A stretch of DNA of 64,000 bases from the NCBI RefSeq assembly GCF_018320785.1, contig NC_054867.1, forward strand, positions 54,616,276-54,680,275, written 5' to 3'. Made by a program: the position numbers and the translations under genes. Source of the stretch: Cheilinus undulatus. Its lineage: Eukaryota; Chordata; Actinopteri; Labriformes; Labridae. Shown one piece after another: positions 10,901-22,685 of the stretch (positions within the stretch are counted from its first letter, which is position 1; each line of letters starts with the position of its first letter). The notes under the pieces are model-generated. The model saw nothing but the letters and a program-made list of their open reading frames with translations. It ran no database searches and had not been told where the DNA came from.

Positions 10901-13900
10901 GGTACAAGTGAGCAGAAATGGATAAAGGACAGAGACTTTTGAATGACAGGTTCAGCTTTCAGATCATGTCAGATAAGACTGAAGTTATTTTCTCCTACTG
11001 TCGACATGAACTGAGTTACAGGAAGTTTGTAGAGTCTTATATAATCCGCACCACTTGCTAGCCATGCACACCACTAATGCAGAGAGCCGCCCCCCTCACC
11101 ATGCTGGATTTGTTTACAATGGAGACACTCAGACAGCTCTGCAGGGATGGACTCGCTATCTGGCACACCGAGCATTTCCCGGTGTGCCGACGCACTTTTG
11201 GGCCAGTATGAATTATTCTTTTATTTAGGCTATTATATCTGCCATGAACCGGCACCACAGCTGCGCTATTGACTGTTGACTGGTCCGATTACGTGTCCTA
11301 AAGGTCCGCTCTCATCCCCACGCAGCTCCTGCTTGAAAGTGAAAGTATTCGGGAAAAACAAAACTTACCAAAACAGTCAATCATAACAGTCAATCAAGAT
11401 GCTGCAAAACTGTCAAAGACTCTGCAGTCCCTGTAGGAGATTGTCTGATGCTGCTGAATGTACAGCTGCATCATGAGGAGGAGGAGGAGACAGAGCAGCA
11501 GAGGCTGGTGTGTGACAGGAGAGCAGAGGTTAGTGAATGAGCTCTGTAGAGTATCAGAATATAAGCTGAAAGCATTATTAGACTGTGGGTCTCCTTTATT
11601 TAGGAAGAAAAAATGGTTTTAGATTAAATCTGTAGCTCTTCTATGATCTGAAGAATGAAGAGATGCTTAAGTCCCCTTACTACACCTTAAAAGTTCTCCA
11701 CTGAGACTTCTTTTACTTTGTGTGTTCATGAGTTTTGAAAAGAAGCTTCACATGTGTGTTTACTGACATTATTCCAGTAAATCTACTGGACTGATGACAG
11801 TCATTTCTTACTGTCAGCATTTATTTCACATTTGGACTACATTTTTTAGTTTGAAATTAAAAATATGATAAATAATAGCAGACATTTTTTAAGTAATGAC
11901 TTGCTTTTTCTCTTGAGCAGGGCAGACGTGTCCACCTTACTCACATCAGAACAGTGAAACACCATTAGATGTGTCTGTGCCTTACTGCTGAGCTCTCAGC
12001 AGAGACTTGACTTCTTTATGTCCATGTGTGATGATGAGATCTGTTGTTCTGTGTTCAGCTGCTGAGAACAGAGGAGGTAACTTCTAGAAGTCTAAAGTTT
12101 GACTCTACATTGTGGTATTATTCAGTAATGTTACATTAAGGTCAGTATCTCCATCTGTTGTGGCTTGAGTTTACCATGATATGCTCTCAGCAGATTTTTG
12201 CAGCGTTCAGTATCTCTGAGCTCAGACTAGAGAATTTTCTGGACTTTATCTGTTGTTGTTTTGGGTTGTTGACATGAACAAACATTTGCATAAAGAAAGC
12301 ATTTTTGTCCACTTGTGTTGATAAGGGTATTTAAATCTTAAGAAATAGTACTGTAAGGTACATTTAGAACAGACAAAAAAGTGTGATTAATTTGCGATTA
12401 ATGGCGAGTCAACTTTGGAATTTGTGAGATTAATCGCGATTAAAAATTTTAATCTATTGAAAGCCCTAGTTATTACATAATGCGACGTTATTACATAATG
12501 TGGCACTACAACTGTGCATGCACACAAATTCTTATATTTATATTATCTTTGTTTATTTCACAAAGATGCAACTTAGACATTAAAACGCTGTATAATAGTC
12601 TTTTATTAGATAAAGGTGGACATGGGAATTAACAGTTGCATTTATCATTGTTTATTCTCGACTCCTGTGTCTCTACACCTCTAATCAGTAAAGACACAAC
12701 TAATCGACTACAACTCCCACAATGCTTTGCATGTCAAACAAATATGGCTGCCCACTGAAGAAAGTCAAAGTACATGATCAAAAATGGATTAAAAACAGGT
12801 AAAAAGATGCTTATTATCAGATGTAACGCTGTGGATTTAATCTCCAAAGACCCTGAAAAGTCACCAAAGTTCCAGGCTCGCTACAATGGTGTCTTTTAGA
12901 CCTACGGACACATCGATGGTAGTAAACCAATGGCAAAATGGTCAGCTTTCAGAGGGAAAAAAGACTAAGTTTCTATGACTTACGGTTCAAAAGTTATCAC
13001 CTTTTTTATAAACTGTATCATGTATTGTTGTATAGGACAACTCTGTCCTCAGAGACTCTGGAAAGTCAGCCAAGTTCCAGGCTCACTAGAAAATGCTCTG
13101 TAAGAGCTACGAATGCTTGGAAGACCTGATTAGAAAGGCACAACGGATCAGAATGAGCTCTAAGGGTTAATATATCGGCTACATATTGGCCGATGTTGAT
13201 TAATCTGTGGTACGCTATAATCGGCCCAATTAATCGGTCAGGCTCTAATATATATTATTCTATTTAACCTTTATTTCACCAGATAAAAACCCACTGAGAT
13301 TAGGATCTCTTTCACCAGGGTGACCTGGCCAAGAGGTCAGCAGCACATGTCGTAAGAACAGTTACAAAGAAGTGACAGTATAGATTAAAACATACAATTT
13401 TAGAGGTGCAATAGTGTTTTCAAGTGCGGGAGCTATAACACAACAAAAAACAACAATTTAAGATTTAAAACACAGGCACTAGGCATTAGGGGTGTAACAG
13501 TACAGAAAAATTTTGGTTCGGTTTGTACCTTGGTTTTGAAGTCACGGTTTGGTACGGGAATTGAAACAAATGAATAAAATTTAATTTTAATTTTTTAAAT
13601 TAAATTGTATTAAAATAGGCTGAAAAATTTACATTTATATTATCAATAATGCTGCAACCTCCTTCCAAAAGTTCTTTAATGATTAAAAAGTTACTAAATA
13701 AATATATTTTTGAATTACTAGGTTATTTACTAGGTTTTAACAGACGACGTCACATCAACCCTATTTTAGCATCACTACACTGGCTCCCTCTAAGTTTTAG
13801 AATTGATTTTAAAATTCTACTAATTACTTTTAAAGCACTAAAGGGCCTGGCTCCAAGCTATTTAACAGAACTTTTAAACCTCAATCCAAGGTCGAGGCTC

Positions 13901-16900
13901 AAAACTAAAGGTGACAGGGCCTTCTCTGTCAGGGCGCCTCGACTTTGGAACAACCTGCCCGAGGAGCTAAGGCATGCTGAATCGGTGACATCTTTTAAAT
14001 CACTTCTTAAAACTCATTTTTATAGACTTGCTTTTATGTGATTTCGTCTAATGTCTTTTACTGTCTTCTGTCTTTTTATCATTTTTCTCTCTTAGTTCTT
14101 CTACTCTTCTGTCAAATTTAACCTTAAAACCTCTATATCTGCTCTTCGCAACTTTGTATTTTATGCTTATTGATTCTTATACAATATCTCCACCTCTCTT
14201 ACTTGCTTTTTAGAGCCCCCCTGCTTTTATTATGTCTCCCTCTTCTTGCTGCTATGTCGGTTTTACCAGACTATTATCATTATCATGATTATCATTAATA
14301 TCTTTTACTGTCTAGAATTTTGATTTCATATGCTGACTTATTAATCTCTACACATTTTGTTTTTTATTCTCCCTCTTATGATTTTGACTTAAATTCCTTT
14401 CTGTCTCTTCCTAATATTTTTAAATGCTTTTACATTTCTGGTCCTCAGGTCTCTTTTATGTAGTCGGTTCCTGTGTTGCCTGGATCGGTCTAGGTTATTC
14501 TGGGTTTTTAGTTTTATTTTTATTCTTGGTCTTCATTTTTATTACTGAATCTTACATATCTGTGTTTTTATGATGTCTTTCTAAACTGACACCATTTTCG
14601 TGTTTAGAATGTTCTGCTAGTTTTTGTAATATTGGAGTTACATCGTTGGCTGAGTTTTTCAGGGGTTCTTCTGTTGTGGGGGTTTTGTTTTTCTTGTGTT
14701 TTGCTGTTTGTGTTTTGCTTTTTAACTGTGATTCTGCTTGTTGTCAAAGCACTTTGTAAACTTCTGTTTTTAAAGGTGCTATACAAATAAAGTTTATTAC
14801 TATTATTATATTATTTTCACTGATATATCGACATATTCATACCCATTCTTTATACGCCAAAATTTCCCAGCCAACTTGAACGCATCATCATACTACCGTG
14901 CGTTAGCTTGGAAAGTATGCAAATTAGCGTCTATTCTCCTGATTTCAACACAGACTTCTGCACTGGATTACTTTTTTAACCAATGGGACCTACTACAAAA
15001 GTTTGGGAGAACTTTTCACAGCCCATCTTGGAGGATAAAGAGGTTAGAGCCGTGTGAAATCTGAGGATAACTTTACCTAGGACGCAGCTGCAGAGTCCCC
15101 GTCCCCCTCCTCTGAGGCTGACAGTTGAAGGTAAAATTAATTTGACTCACAGAGCCAGAGCTCCAGTGTTATAATGAAAAACCATCTTAAATAATAAGAA
15201 ATTTATAACTGGCTGGTGAGACTTTGTTGTTCCTCCTCTTTACAGTGATGTTCTTGTTTGAGTGGAGCTTTTTTCAAATGCTCTGATTGGTCCGCTGAAC
15301 GACGTGCTGACAGCGACACAGCTGCTGAGTAATGTCAGCGCTATGGTTGTTGTTTTTGTCCACTGTTGTATTTTATTGGGAAACAAAGTGTTCCTAAACA
15401 GGACACTTTTATCTGGGAATATTCAGGCTGTTGCTGTCGTTTGCTGTGGTTGTGTGGTTGCCAGGACAGTGTGACGGTGGGTTGTTCTCTGGTTTTCCAT
15501 CTGTGTATGAGCTTGGCTCCACATGTTCGTTCAGTATACGTCTGTGCCGTACCGAGAGGCCTGTACCAAGTCTGTTTGGTACATACACACATACCTTTAC
15601 ACCCTTAATATATATATATACACACACACCCTGGAGATCAAAATTAGAGAACAATTTATGAACTCTTGGTTAATTTCGAAATAATGTAATCTTAATTGCT
15701 CAACATTTAAAGGATTTTTTGTTGTGGCAATACCATGTAACTGGAACATTGTTTTAAAACAGAGAAAGGAACTTCAACAAACAATAATTATTTTTTGGAA
15801 AACACAGTGATCAAAATTAAAGAACAGCAATGTCTGTAGCACAATGAAAGATTATAGCAAAACTTTCTGAAGGTTAAGGCAGTCAGAAATTAGTTGGAAG
15901 TGTACAGGCCTTTGCTTTGAATGACTTGAGCACATCTACAGCCACAGGACGTCACCAGTCTCTCACACTGCCCTGGTGTGATTCTGGTCCTCTCTTCTTC
16001 CAGTCTCTTCCACAGTTTAGTGACTGTAGTGGGTTTACTGGCCATAACCTTGTCCCCAAGGATTTTCCAGAAGTTTTCTCTTGGGTTTAGTTTAGGACTC
16101 TGGTCTGGCTATTTCAGTATTTCAGCGTTTTCAGTTTCAAGGAACTGCTTTACATATTTTGCTGTTCGACAGGGGGGCATTGTCCTGCATGAAAATTACT
16201 GGCTTATCAGGTGATGAACACAGGAAAGGAATTAAATGTTGTCAAGAAGGTTCTGATAAACATTTGCATTCACTTGGGCATTTATCAGAGGCCCAATACC
16301 TGCTGCAGAAAACATTCCCCAAACCATGACACTTCCTCCTCCACCTTTCACTGACTTCTTGATTCACTTTGGGTTCAGTCTTTCCCCAGTTTGACGATGA
16401 ACATAATGTTTTCCATTGGACCCAAATAAGTTATTTCTTTCATCGCTGAAGTGAACTTTGGACCAGTTTTCTTTTGTCCACACAACATGTTCCTCAGCAA
16501 AGGTTAGTCTAGCCCACTGATCATCAACTGGCGGCCCAAGGGCCATATCAGGCCCCCCCAAAGCTTCCTGTCCGGCCCCCAAAAGATCATTAAATTCAGA
16601 AAAGGAGGAAAAGATGTTGTAGTTTAAAGAGTATCCTTTGGCTTTAAATGTTTGCAGCTGTTAAATCCATCCCACAAACAATTAACATTGAAATAGTTTT
16701 AGAAAGACTTAACATTTTATCTGTTTTTACTGAAATTTACTTTCATAATTAGTAGATATTTAAAAAGGGTTAAGGTTGGCAGAAATGTTAATAAAATGAA
16801 CAGGAAAAAGTGGTTAAAAGAGGATAGAGAGTAGCAAAAATGGGTGATAAGTGGCAAAATGGGTTGTGGAGTCACACAATGGAACAAAAAAATGGTTGAA

Positions 16901-19900
16901 AAAGTTGTGAAAAGAGGTCAAAATGTGGCGAAAACTGGTAAAAGAGGAAAAGAAAGGGGCAAAAAGTATCAAAAATTGGTTACAACTGACAAAAAGGGGC
17001 GAAAAGGGGTTAAAAAGTTGCAAAAATAGAAGTGACAAAAATGACAAAAGAGTGCCACAGGAGGATAAAAGATTGCAGGAAAAGTGGTTAAAATTGGTTT
17101 AAAAATGGCAGAAATTGGGTTAAAGAGGCAAAAAGTATCAAAAAAGGGTTAAAAATGGCAAAAATTTGTTTAAAAGTTGCAAGAATTGTTGATAAAGAAT
17201 GTGATGAAAAGGGGTTAAAAAGTGGCAAAAATGGATTAAAGTGGCACAAAGGGGATAAAACATGCAGGAAAAGTGGTTCGAAATGGGTTAAAATCCTGCA
17301 AAAATGTGGGTTAAAAAGGGAAAAAGGGGCAAACAGTATAAAAAGGTGTTAAAAGTGTCCAAAATGGGTTAATACTGGTGCTTCATCACAATTGTGAAGG
17401 GTCCATTCTCTTGGATCTTCAGGGGCACAGCCAGTTCTCTTGTCAGGTCTGTCTCCTTGTGTCTTGCTGCATTGTAAATAATAGGGATAGATCTCACTGG
17501 TAATGACTAAAAATGTCCAGAGTTTTCAAAGAAAATACAAACACTACTACAATAATATTTCAATCAGGCCAAAAAATTCATTTAATTTTTGTTTATGTGA
17601 AAGTCCGGCCCCCAGAGTTTCTGTGGAGACTAAATCTGGCCCTTGTTCAAAGGTACTTGATGACCCCTGGTCTAGCCATTCGATTCTTTCTGCTAATGAG
17701 AAGTTTGGTCACTGCAAAGCGGACTTTCAGTCCAAATGCTCTTAAGACACTGTATGATGACACAGAGGCCGTTTTCGAATTGGCCTACTGCATACTCCTG
17801 TCAAACGCAGTATGCAGTATGTATTGTGCACTATGTACTGTGTTCGACAGTAGTACGTAGTATGGATGCCAGTCAGACGTTATTGTGTCGTATGCTTGGC
17901 CTGGTTTAGCTGGTTTCCAGTATACAGAAGTACGTCATACCCTGGTCAATATTAAACGACGCTACAGTGTTCTCAATCCATTTACGTACAGAAAAAATCT
18001 GGGAAGTGTTTTCATTTGACTTTTGGGGATTTTTATAGCCGTTGTTTTTAGCTTAGCATGTATAGTGCAGTGAAAGGACACACTTGACAGCACCTTTACG
18101 GCCGTTACGAGCCGTAACGGCAAAACAAAAACAACAGTGACCTTATTACAACTTATTTCCCTGTACTACATGTTAAAAGGTAAAGATAAAAAGTAATGGC
18201 ACTTTTCTGTAAAAGTCAGCCGCTCTGGTGAAAGTTCCACTGCTCTCTGCTATTACGAACTCTGACCCGGCACTTTGCATTGTGGGTAACAGTGGGCGAA
18301 GCAGACTGGTCCGATGCATACTGTGAAATTTTCCCGAATCAGTATGTCAGCCGGGTATTTTTGGCATACTGCAACTTTCGCATTTGTTCGCATACTGCAT
18401 ACTACATTTTGGGCAAATCAGTACACGCTGCTAGTATAGTAGGCAAATTTGAAAACAAGACCTACCCTGTTCAGTGATGAACTGGCAAGCAATTCCAGGT
18501 GCAGTGTTGAACCGATTGCCCATTGAGGTTCTCCATATTATCGTGGCCTCTCTTTTAGTTGTCTTTCGTGGACGACCAGCCTTCTTGGTGGACTTGAATG
18601 AGTTTGTGACTTTCTAAAGATGTAATATTTTTGAAATCACAGATTTGGAATGGCCAACTTCTCCTGCAATGGCTGACAGGGTCATCAATTTCAGGATTCA
18701 TCTGGACAACCTGCTGCCAGAGGGTTTCGGTTACTTTAGAATGGCTCACTATCTTGTGAAGTCAGTGAAAACTGGAAGTTAGGCTGCCAGTTAAATAGGG
18801 TTTGTTGAATAAGTAAGGAAATTAGCACCAGGTGCCAGACTATCACCGATCACTGGGAGGTATCTTAAAGTGTTCTGTAATTTTGATCAGTGTTCTTTTT
18901 AAATATTTTATTAAAGTTTTTTATACTGTGCTTCACAATCTATGTAACACATGCAATATGTTAAAAAATCTGCTCTTCTACTCGTGTCAGGATCATTTTA
19001 AAACAGGACAATGCAGAGAACTTGACATCATTGGGACAACATTGAATTTCCCTGCGGGGATGAATAAAGTTATTGTATTGTATTGAAATGTAGGAAATTG
19101 TGGATTGTTCTCTAATTTTGATCTAATTTTGTGTGTGTGTGTATATATATATATAAAACAGATTATACATATATATATATATAGATAGATAGATAGATAG
19201 ATAGATTATATAATCTAAAAAGATTATATAATCTATATATATATAGATTATATAATCTAAAAAGATTAAATAATCTATTTATATATATTGTGTGTTCTGT
19301 ACAATACCTATCATACATCACATATATGACATATCAGAATACTCTATTACTGTTAAGCCCACTATGAATAATAAAGTACGCCGAACCATGCGTCCTGTAT
19401 CATACCTACATGTATGACATTTGCAGAAAAAAAAAAAAAAAACGTGTGAAAACCAGTTTGGTATTCAGCAAGTTATGATTAAATGATTAAATGCGCTGAC
19501 ACGTCATTGCGCCTGCCAAAGAGATTACACTGAGTGGAGCGGGTGACCGGACCAAGACAGCTCGTCAGCGCAAATAGGGAGCAGCGGTCGATGTGGCGTC
19601 TACTCTTTATTATGTCTATGTGTGAGTCTACCAGGTCTGTAGCAGCAGTTTAAGCACTCTCCACCTGCTCGCACTGCACCAGCGAAGGTTTCCGTTTGAG
19701 GAAAAGATATTCAGCTCGTATTAATAACATGCCCAGATATCCAAAATTAGATGATTGGGCGTGAAATTTAAACCTTGAATCTCAGTCTAAATGCTTACAG
19801 AAGTGAGTGCAGGTCAACTTTCAGGCTGCATGAGTGATGTAAGTCTGAGACTGGTAGCGTGAGGAGCCGACAGAAGAGAGAAAAGGCATCTATCAAAAGA

Positions 19901-21598
19901 TCGATCTTTGGATTTTATGGATAGATATCGGATTTAAAAAAAAAAAAAATCAATCTGAATCAGAGAATTGATTTTTTTCAACCCAGGCCTAGTACTTAGA
20001 TTCCTAATAACACAGCTCCAGAGGGAGCTTTCTCAGTGGCTGTGGGGATGTTAGGACAGCTGGGGGCAGAGTGAAAGAAGAATCAAAGTTAGAATTCTGA
20101 AATCAAAGTCAGAATTCTAGATCAGAGTCAGAATTCTAAATCAGAGCCAGGATTCTGAGATCAAAATCAGAATTCTGAGATCAAAGTTAGAATTCTAGAT
20201 CAAAGTCAGAATTCTAGATCAGAGTCAGAATTTTAAATCAGAGTCAGAATTTTGAGATCAAAGTCAGAATTCTAGATCAGAGTCAGAATCTTAACACCAG
20301 AGTCAGGATTCTGAGATCAAATTCAGAGCTGTGATATCAAAGTCAGAATTCTAGGACAGAGTCAGAATTCTGAGACAAAAGTCAGAATTTTAGAAATCAA
20401 AGTTACGATTCTAGATCAAAGTCAGAATTCTGAAATTAATGTCGGAATTCTAAGACCAGAGTCTGGATTCTGAGATCATGTCAGAATTGTGAGAGTCAGA
20501 ATTCTGAGACAAAAGTAACAATACTGAGATTAAAGTAAGATTTCTGAGATCAGAGTCAGAACTGTAAAAAAGATCTATCTGTTTTATTTAGTGGTCTCTC
20601 ATCCATAACAGTATGGGTTGGTTGTCGTTTGGGTTTTTCTGATACCGGTGTTAAACTTTACTTTGTACACAGTGTTAGTGCCCAAACAGTGCCTGAATTG
20701 ATACTTTTAAGAACAAATGTGTGCTAAAAGTCAGCGGCTGAATAAAAGCTGTGTCTGTGCTGTAAAGGTTTTAGAAATAAGATGCCAGCAGAACATTTGT
20801 AAGTAAAGGAAACTGAATCTTCTTCACATAGCATTGAACCCTTCCTTCAGAGTGGTACATTTCGGGACGGTGGTACCAAAATGAAGCACCAAAATCTGTC
20901 TTGTATTTTGGTACGGTCGGTATAGGATGTATTGGTACCCTACTATTTTGGTATCAGATTCAGATACCCATCTAGTGATGCTGGGAGGTGTAACCTTGCT
21001 GTGTCTGTTACATATAAAAGACCGGTGTATTAAACACTTTTAGTTAACAGGCATTACCAATAAATCATGCCTCAGTGATCGGCAGAATATCCCTCCAATG
21101 CTGAATATCTTAAAAAATAATAATGCACACCTTAATTTTCTAGTCAAATATTGTGTAATGTCAAACTCCTATAATAACTTGTTGCTAGTACAAATCGGAT
21201 TATTCATCGAGGTTGAACTCTGGTCTGTAAGTCTTCATGTCCCAGTCCCTCAGGGGGGTCTGATCCTAAAACCAACATTCAGGGGCTCAGCAGCCGTAAT
21301 TACACGATGAGAGGAGCAGCGGGACTAAAGCTAGGTTTTAGCCCTTTACAGTATAATTTCCCCCATTAATGCAACATTTAGACTGGTTTGGTTTTATTAA
21401 ACCAGACTGTCAGATAAAGACAGAAACAGCAAAAACGATAAAAACCTCAGAAACTATCAGAGAAAGAGAGGATGAAGGAGTCTGACATGGTGTGACAAAA
21501 CTCACCGTTTTTCCAGCGTTGTCCAGCCCCAGAATAAGGACACAGTACTCATCCTTCTGGAACATGTATTTATACAATCCCGATAACAGAGTATACAT
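7943..21598 (-). CDS. arfrp1: ARFRP1, ADP-ribosylation factor-related protein 1 (complete, seven exons)
   Basis: Arf-like small GTPase of the trans-Golgi, needed for recruiting Arl1 and golgins and for post-Golgi sorting. Exons on the minus strand are 21598-21506, 9512-9425, 9336-9254, 8866-8785, 8687-8617, 8524-8424 and 8030-7943. All have GT/AG borders and phases that join, giving 606 nt, or 201 residues plus TAA, the length of known ARFRP1. It starts [14 protein letters not shown], with no Arf-type N-terminal glycine. Other motifs are the P-loop GLDNAGKT (residues 24-31), switch I with TTTVGLN, switch II WDLGGQE, the guanine-specificity motif NKQD and TALTG. The C-terminus is [10 protein letters not shown]. 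The 3' exons are compact (about 1.6 kb) but intron 1 is 11,993 bp of mostly transposon debris. No broken site is seen, so the gene looks functional. Confidence 0.96.
9727..10180 (+). pseudogene. Endogenous retrovirus-like gag-protease remnant
   Basis: A CX2CX4HX4C zinc knuckle (nucleocapsid type) is encoded at 9766-9807. An aspartic-protease active-site DTG with hydrophobic flank is encoded at about 10033-10065 in the same frame. Stops at 9913 and 10078 interrupt the frame. No LTR, primer site, polymerase or envelope region was seen. It lies inside ARFRP1 intron 1 on the opposite strand and is broken after 10180 by another repeat. It is clearly defective. Confidence 0.7.
10183..10345 (+). repeat. 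Dispersed repeat, copy 1 (partner at 35976-36138)
   Basis: About 160 bp starting GAAATAATCATGGAACATTA and ending TGTGTCGTAATGTTACATAA is nearly identical to 35976-36138, in the same orientation. The family is unknown. A 30-bp word AATTTGCCAAAATGTTGAAG further downstream (10571-10600) recurs at 39455-39485. Confidence 0.8.
10753..12468. mobile_element. hAT-type non-autonomous element, 1716 bp, with 8-bp target duplication
   Basis: The terminal repeats are TAGGGCTGTCAAAGTTAA at the left and, inward from the right, TAGGGCTTTCAATAGATTAA. It is flanked on both sides by GTTATTAC (10745-10752 and 12469-12476), an exact 8-bp duplication as made by hAT transposases. TTAATCGCGATTAA-like motifs sit near both ends. 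No transposase frame survives. Confidence 0.9.
12707..12725 (+). promoter_or_regulatory. ZNF143/SBS-like motif in intronic repeat DNA
   Basis: ACTACAACTCCCACAATGC is close to the ZNF143/STAF site (ACTACAANTCCCAGMATGC). It lies in ARFRP1 intron 1, 9 kb from the promoter, and may belong to a transposon rather than to the gene. Confidence 0.4.
13255..13480 (-). mobile_element. LINE 3' tail fragment, minus orientation
   Basis: The stretch beginning CTATTTAACCTTTATTTCAC and continuing through CCACTGAGATTAGGATCTC matches in outline the tail of the LINE at 4905-5000. No coding part is retained. Right after it (13487) a GGGGTGTAACAGTAC sequence resembles a hAT terminus. Confidence 0.5.
13649..14805 (+). 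mobile_element. L2-like LINE, 3' end with C-terminal reverse transcriptase tail
   Basis: The frame 13649-14041 encodes [33 protein letters not shown] and [17 protein letters not shown], the typical C-terminal segment of L2-type ORF2. It is followed by a 3' untranslated region that ends TGCTATACAAATAAAGTTTA and short ATT repeats near 14800. There is no palm-domain motif, so the copy is 5'-truncated and inactive. Confidence 0.8.
14806..15630. other. ARFRP1 intron 1 segment, no gene recognised
   Basis: The open frames around 15262-15661 overlap each other on both strands and show no domain. The segment ends in a short TA/CA microsatellite (15607-15630) that abuts the Tc1 element. Confidence 0.5.
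16515..17669. mobile_element. hAT MITE nested in the Tc1 transposase
   Basis: The ends CACTGATCATCAACTGGCGG and, inward from the right, CAGGGGTCATCAAGTACC are flanked by an exact 8-bp duplication GTCTAGCC (16507-16514 and 17670-17677). The interior 16790-17380 is a decayed array of AAAAGTGGCAAAAATGGG words. The end sequence GGCGGCCC...CCATATCAGGCCCCCC recurs at 39551-39632 and 40393-40440. Confidence 0.92.
17766..18461. mobile_element. Second MITE nested in the Tc1 element
   Basis: Read inward, the left end has GTTTTCGAATTGGCCTACTG and the right end GTTTTCAAATTTGCCTACTA. Sub-terminal GCATACTGCATACT words occur at both ends. No coding capacity. The target duplication is unclear because AGGCC and AGACCT flank the core. 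Confidence 0.75.
18890..19086 (+). mobile_element. LINE/SINE-type 3' tail
   Basis: It ends with TTTCCCTGCGGGGATGAATA followed by AAGTTATTGTATTGTATTG, the tail common to several fish retroposons. It is inserted just inside the right repeat of the Tc1 element. Confidence 0.5.
19130..19285. repeat. GT/TA/GATA microsatellite with palindromic TATAATC blocks
   Basis: (TG)n, (TA)n and (GATA)n runs are followed by repeated AGATTATATAATCT blocks joined by AAAA, which can fold into hairpins. Confidence 0.9.
20080..20570. repeat. About 21-bp minisatellite, AGATCAAAGTCAGAATTCT type
   Basis: About 23 degenerate units alternate AGATCA(A/G)AGTCAGAATTCT with deletions. It lies in ARFRP1 intron 1. Many units carry an EcoRI-like GAATTC. 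Confidence 0.9.
20571..21505. other. arfrp1: ARFRP1 intron 1, exon-1-proximal segment
   Basis: No gene is recognised. 20870-20970 has tandem GGTACCAAAATG / ATTTTGGTAC words resembling ends of a decayed DNA transposon. Confidence 0.4.
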
Positions 21599-21858
21599 GT
21601 TTAATTAATGTAAAAACAACAGTATTATCCGACAACTAGCCTGCTAGCCTAGCTTAGCTCACAGAAAAGGCCGACCACAGCTCAGCCGTGCCTCCATTAT
21701 AAACCTCTGACTCAACATGAGTCATAAAAACCGTCTGTCCTTAAAATGATATTTACATTAATGTCCAAAATACTGTCTTTGAGTGAGAATTTACGACGCT
21801 GTCAACACAAACACAGCAGCGATGCTACGTGTAACCAAACAAGGAAGCACGACGCATT

Positions 21859-21940
21859 GGATTGTGGGTAATGTAGGAAGCAGTGTTTTGTTCAACGTTC
21901 GAGCAAAGAAACTTTAACGTCCGATAAAACTACAATTCCC
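21859..21940 (-). promoter_or_regulatory. arfrp1: ARFRP1 promoter region with two ZNF143/SBS-like sites
   Basis: ACTACAATTCCC at 21929-21940 (plus strand) and CTACATTACCCACAATCC at 21876-21859 (minus strand) both resemble the ZNF143/STAF site. They lie 260-340 bp upstream of the ARFRP1 start codon. No TATA box is evident, fitting a housekeeping promoter. The transcription start is not determined. Confidence 0.55.
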
Positions 21941-22129
21941 ATAGAACACTTTAAAGAATCTGCGTAAAAGCAAAATACACGAAAAATTATATCAATGTGT
22001 GCGCTTTAAAGTTTGTTTTTGTCATGCCTTTCAGCCATCAGCAGTTTCTGTCCTCCTTAACCAATTCAAAGGAGGTATTGTTGAGTCATTTAATTTAAAT
22101 GTTGGCAGATGAATTATCCTAGTCCTGAA

Positions 22130-22638
22130 CTCATTGAGTGCCAGCCCTTTTATAAAATGGAAAGTGGCTTTTGCCAGCGTTTTTGGCCATTCTGAGTCAT
22201 CTTTGAAGACCCACAGAATATTTTGTACCATGATTCTGAAAACACCAAATAGCTCAACTGAAAGAAGAAACTCTCTATTTCATCATGGAAAAAAACGTTT
22301 GTTTGCAGCTTGTTCCGTTCTTGATTTATCTGAAGTTGAATAGAGGCTAGTTTCACCAAAAAGACCACTTTTTTTCTAGAAAGCTGAGAAAAATGCATTT
22401 TTGTAAAAGAGAGTCTGTCAAGCAGAACAGTGATTTGAATGTTATAATTTTGCCTTCAATGACATAAAAGACATCTGAAAATTGTATTACAAACGTTATT
22501 TTAATGTAAAATAAATAACAATGCCTCCAGTCACTGCCATTCACATTCTGGAAGTGGACGGCCTCCATGGGACCCCCCATAAGCCCACATCCTCTCCTGC
22601 TTGCGTGTCCCCTGGCACTGCCTGTAAATTATATAAGT

Positions 22639-22685
<47 letters not shown>

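Larger units (their letters stand above)
15636..19123 (-). mobile_element. Tc1/mariner element with nested insertions
   Basis: Perfect 20-bp terminal repeats GATCAAAATTAGAGAACAAT (15636-15655) and its complement (19104-19123) are followed on the right by TA. Minus-strand transposase pieces survive. 18749-18560 gives part of the DNA-binding half. 16582-16364 contains [11 protein letters not shown], with the first-half catalytic aspartate context, and [18 protein letters not shown]. The 3.5-kb length is explained by two MITEs (16515-17669 and about 17766-18461) and a LINE-type tail (about 18890-19086). It is dead. Confidence 0.85.
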
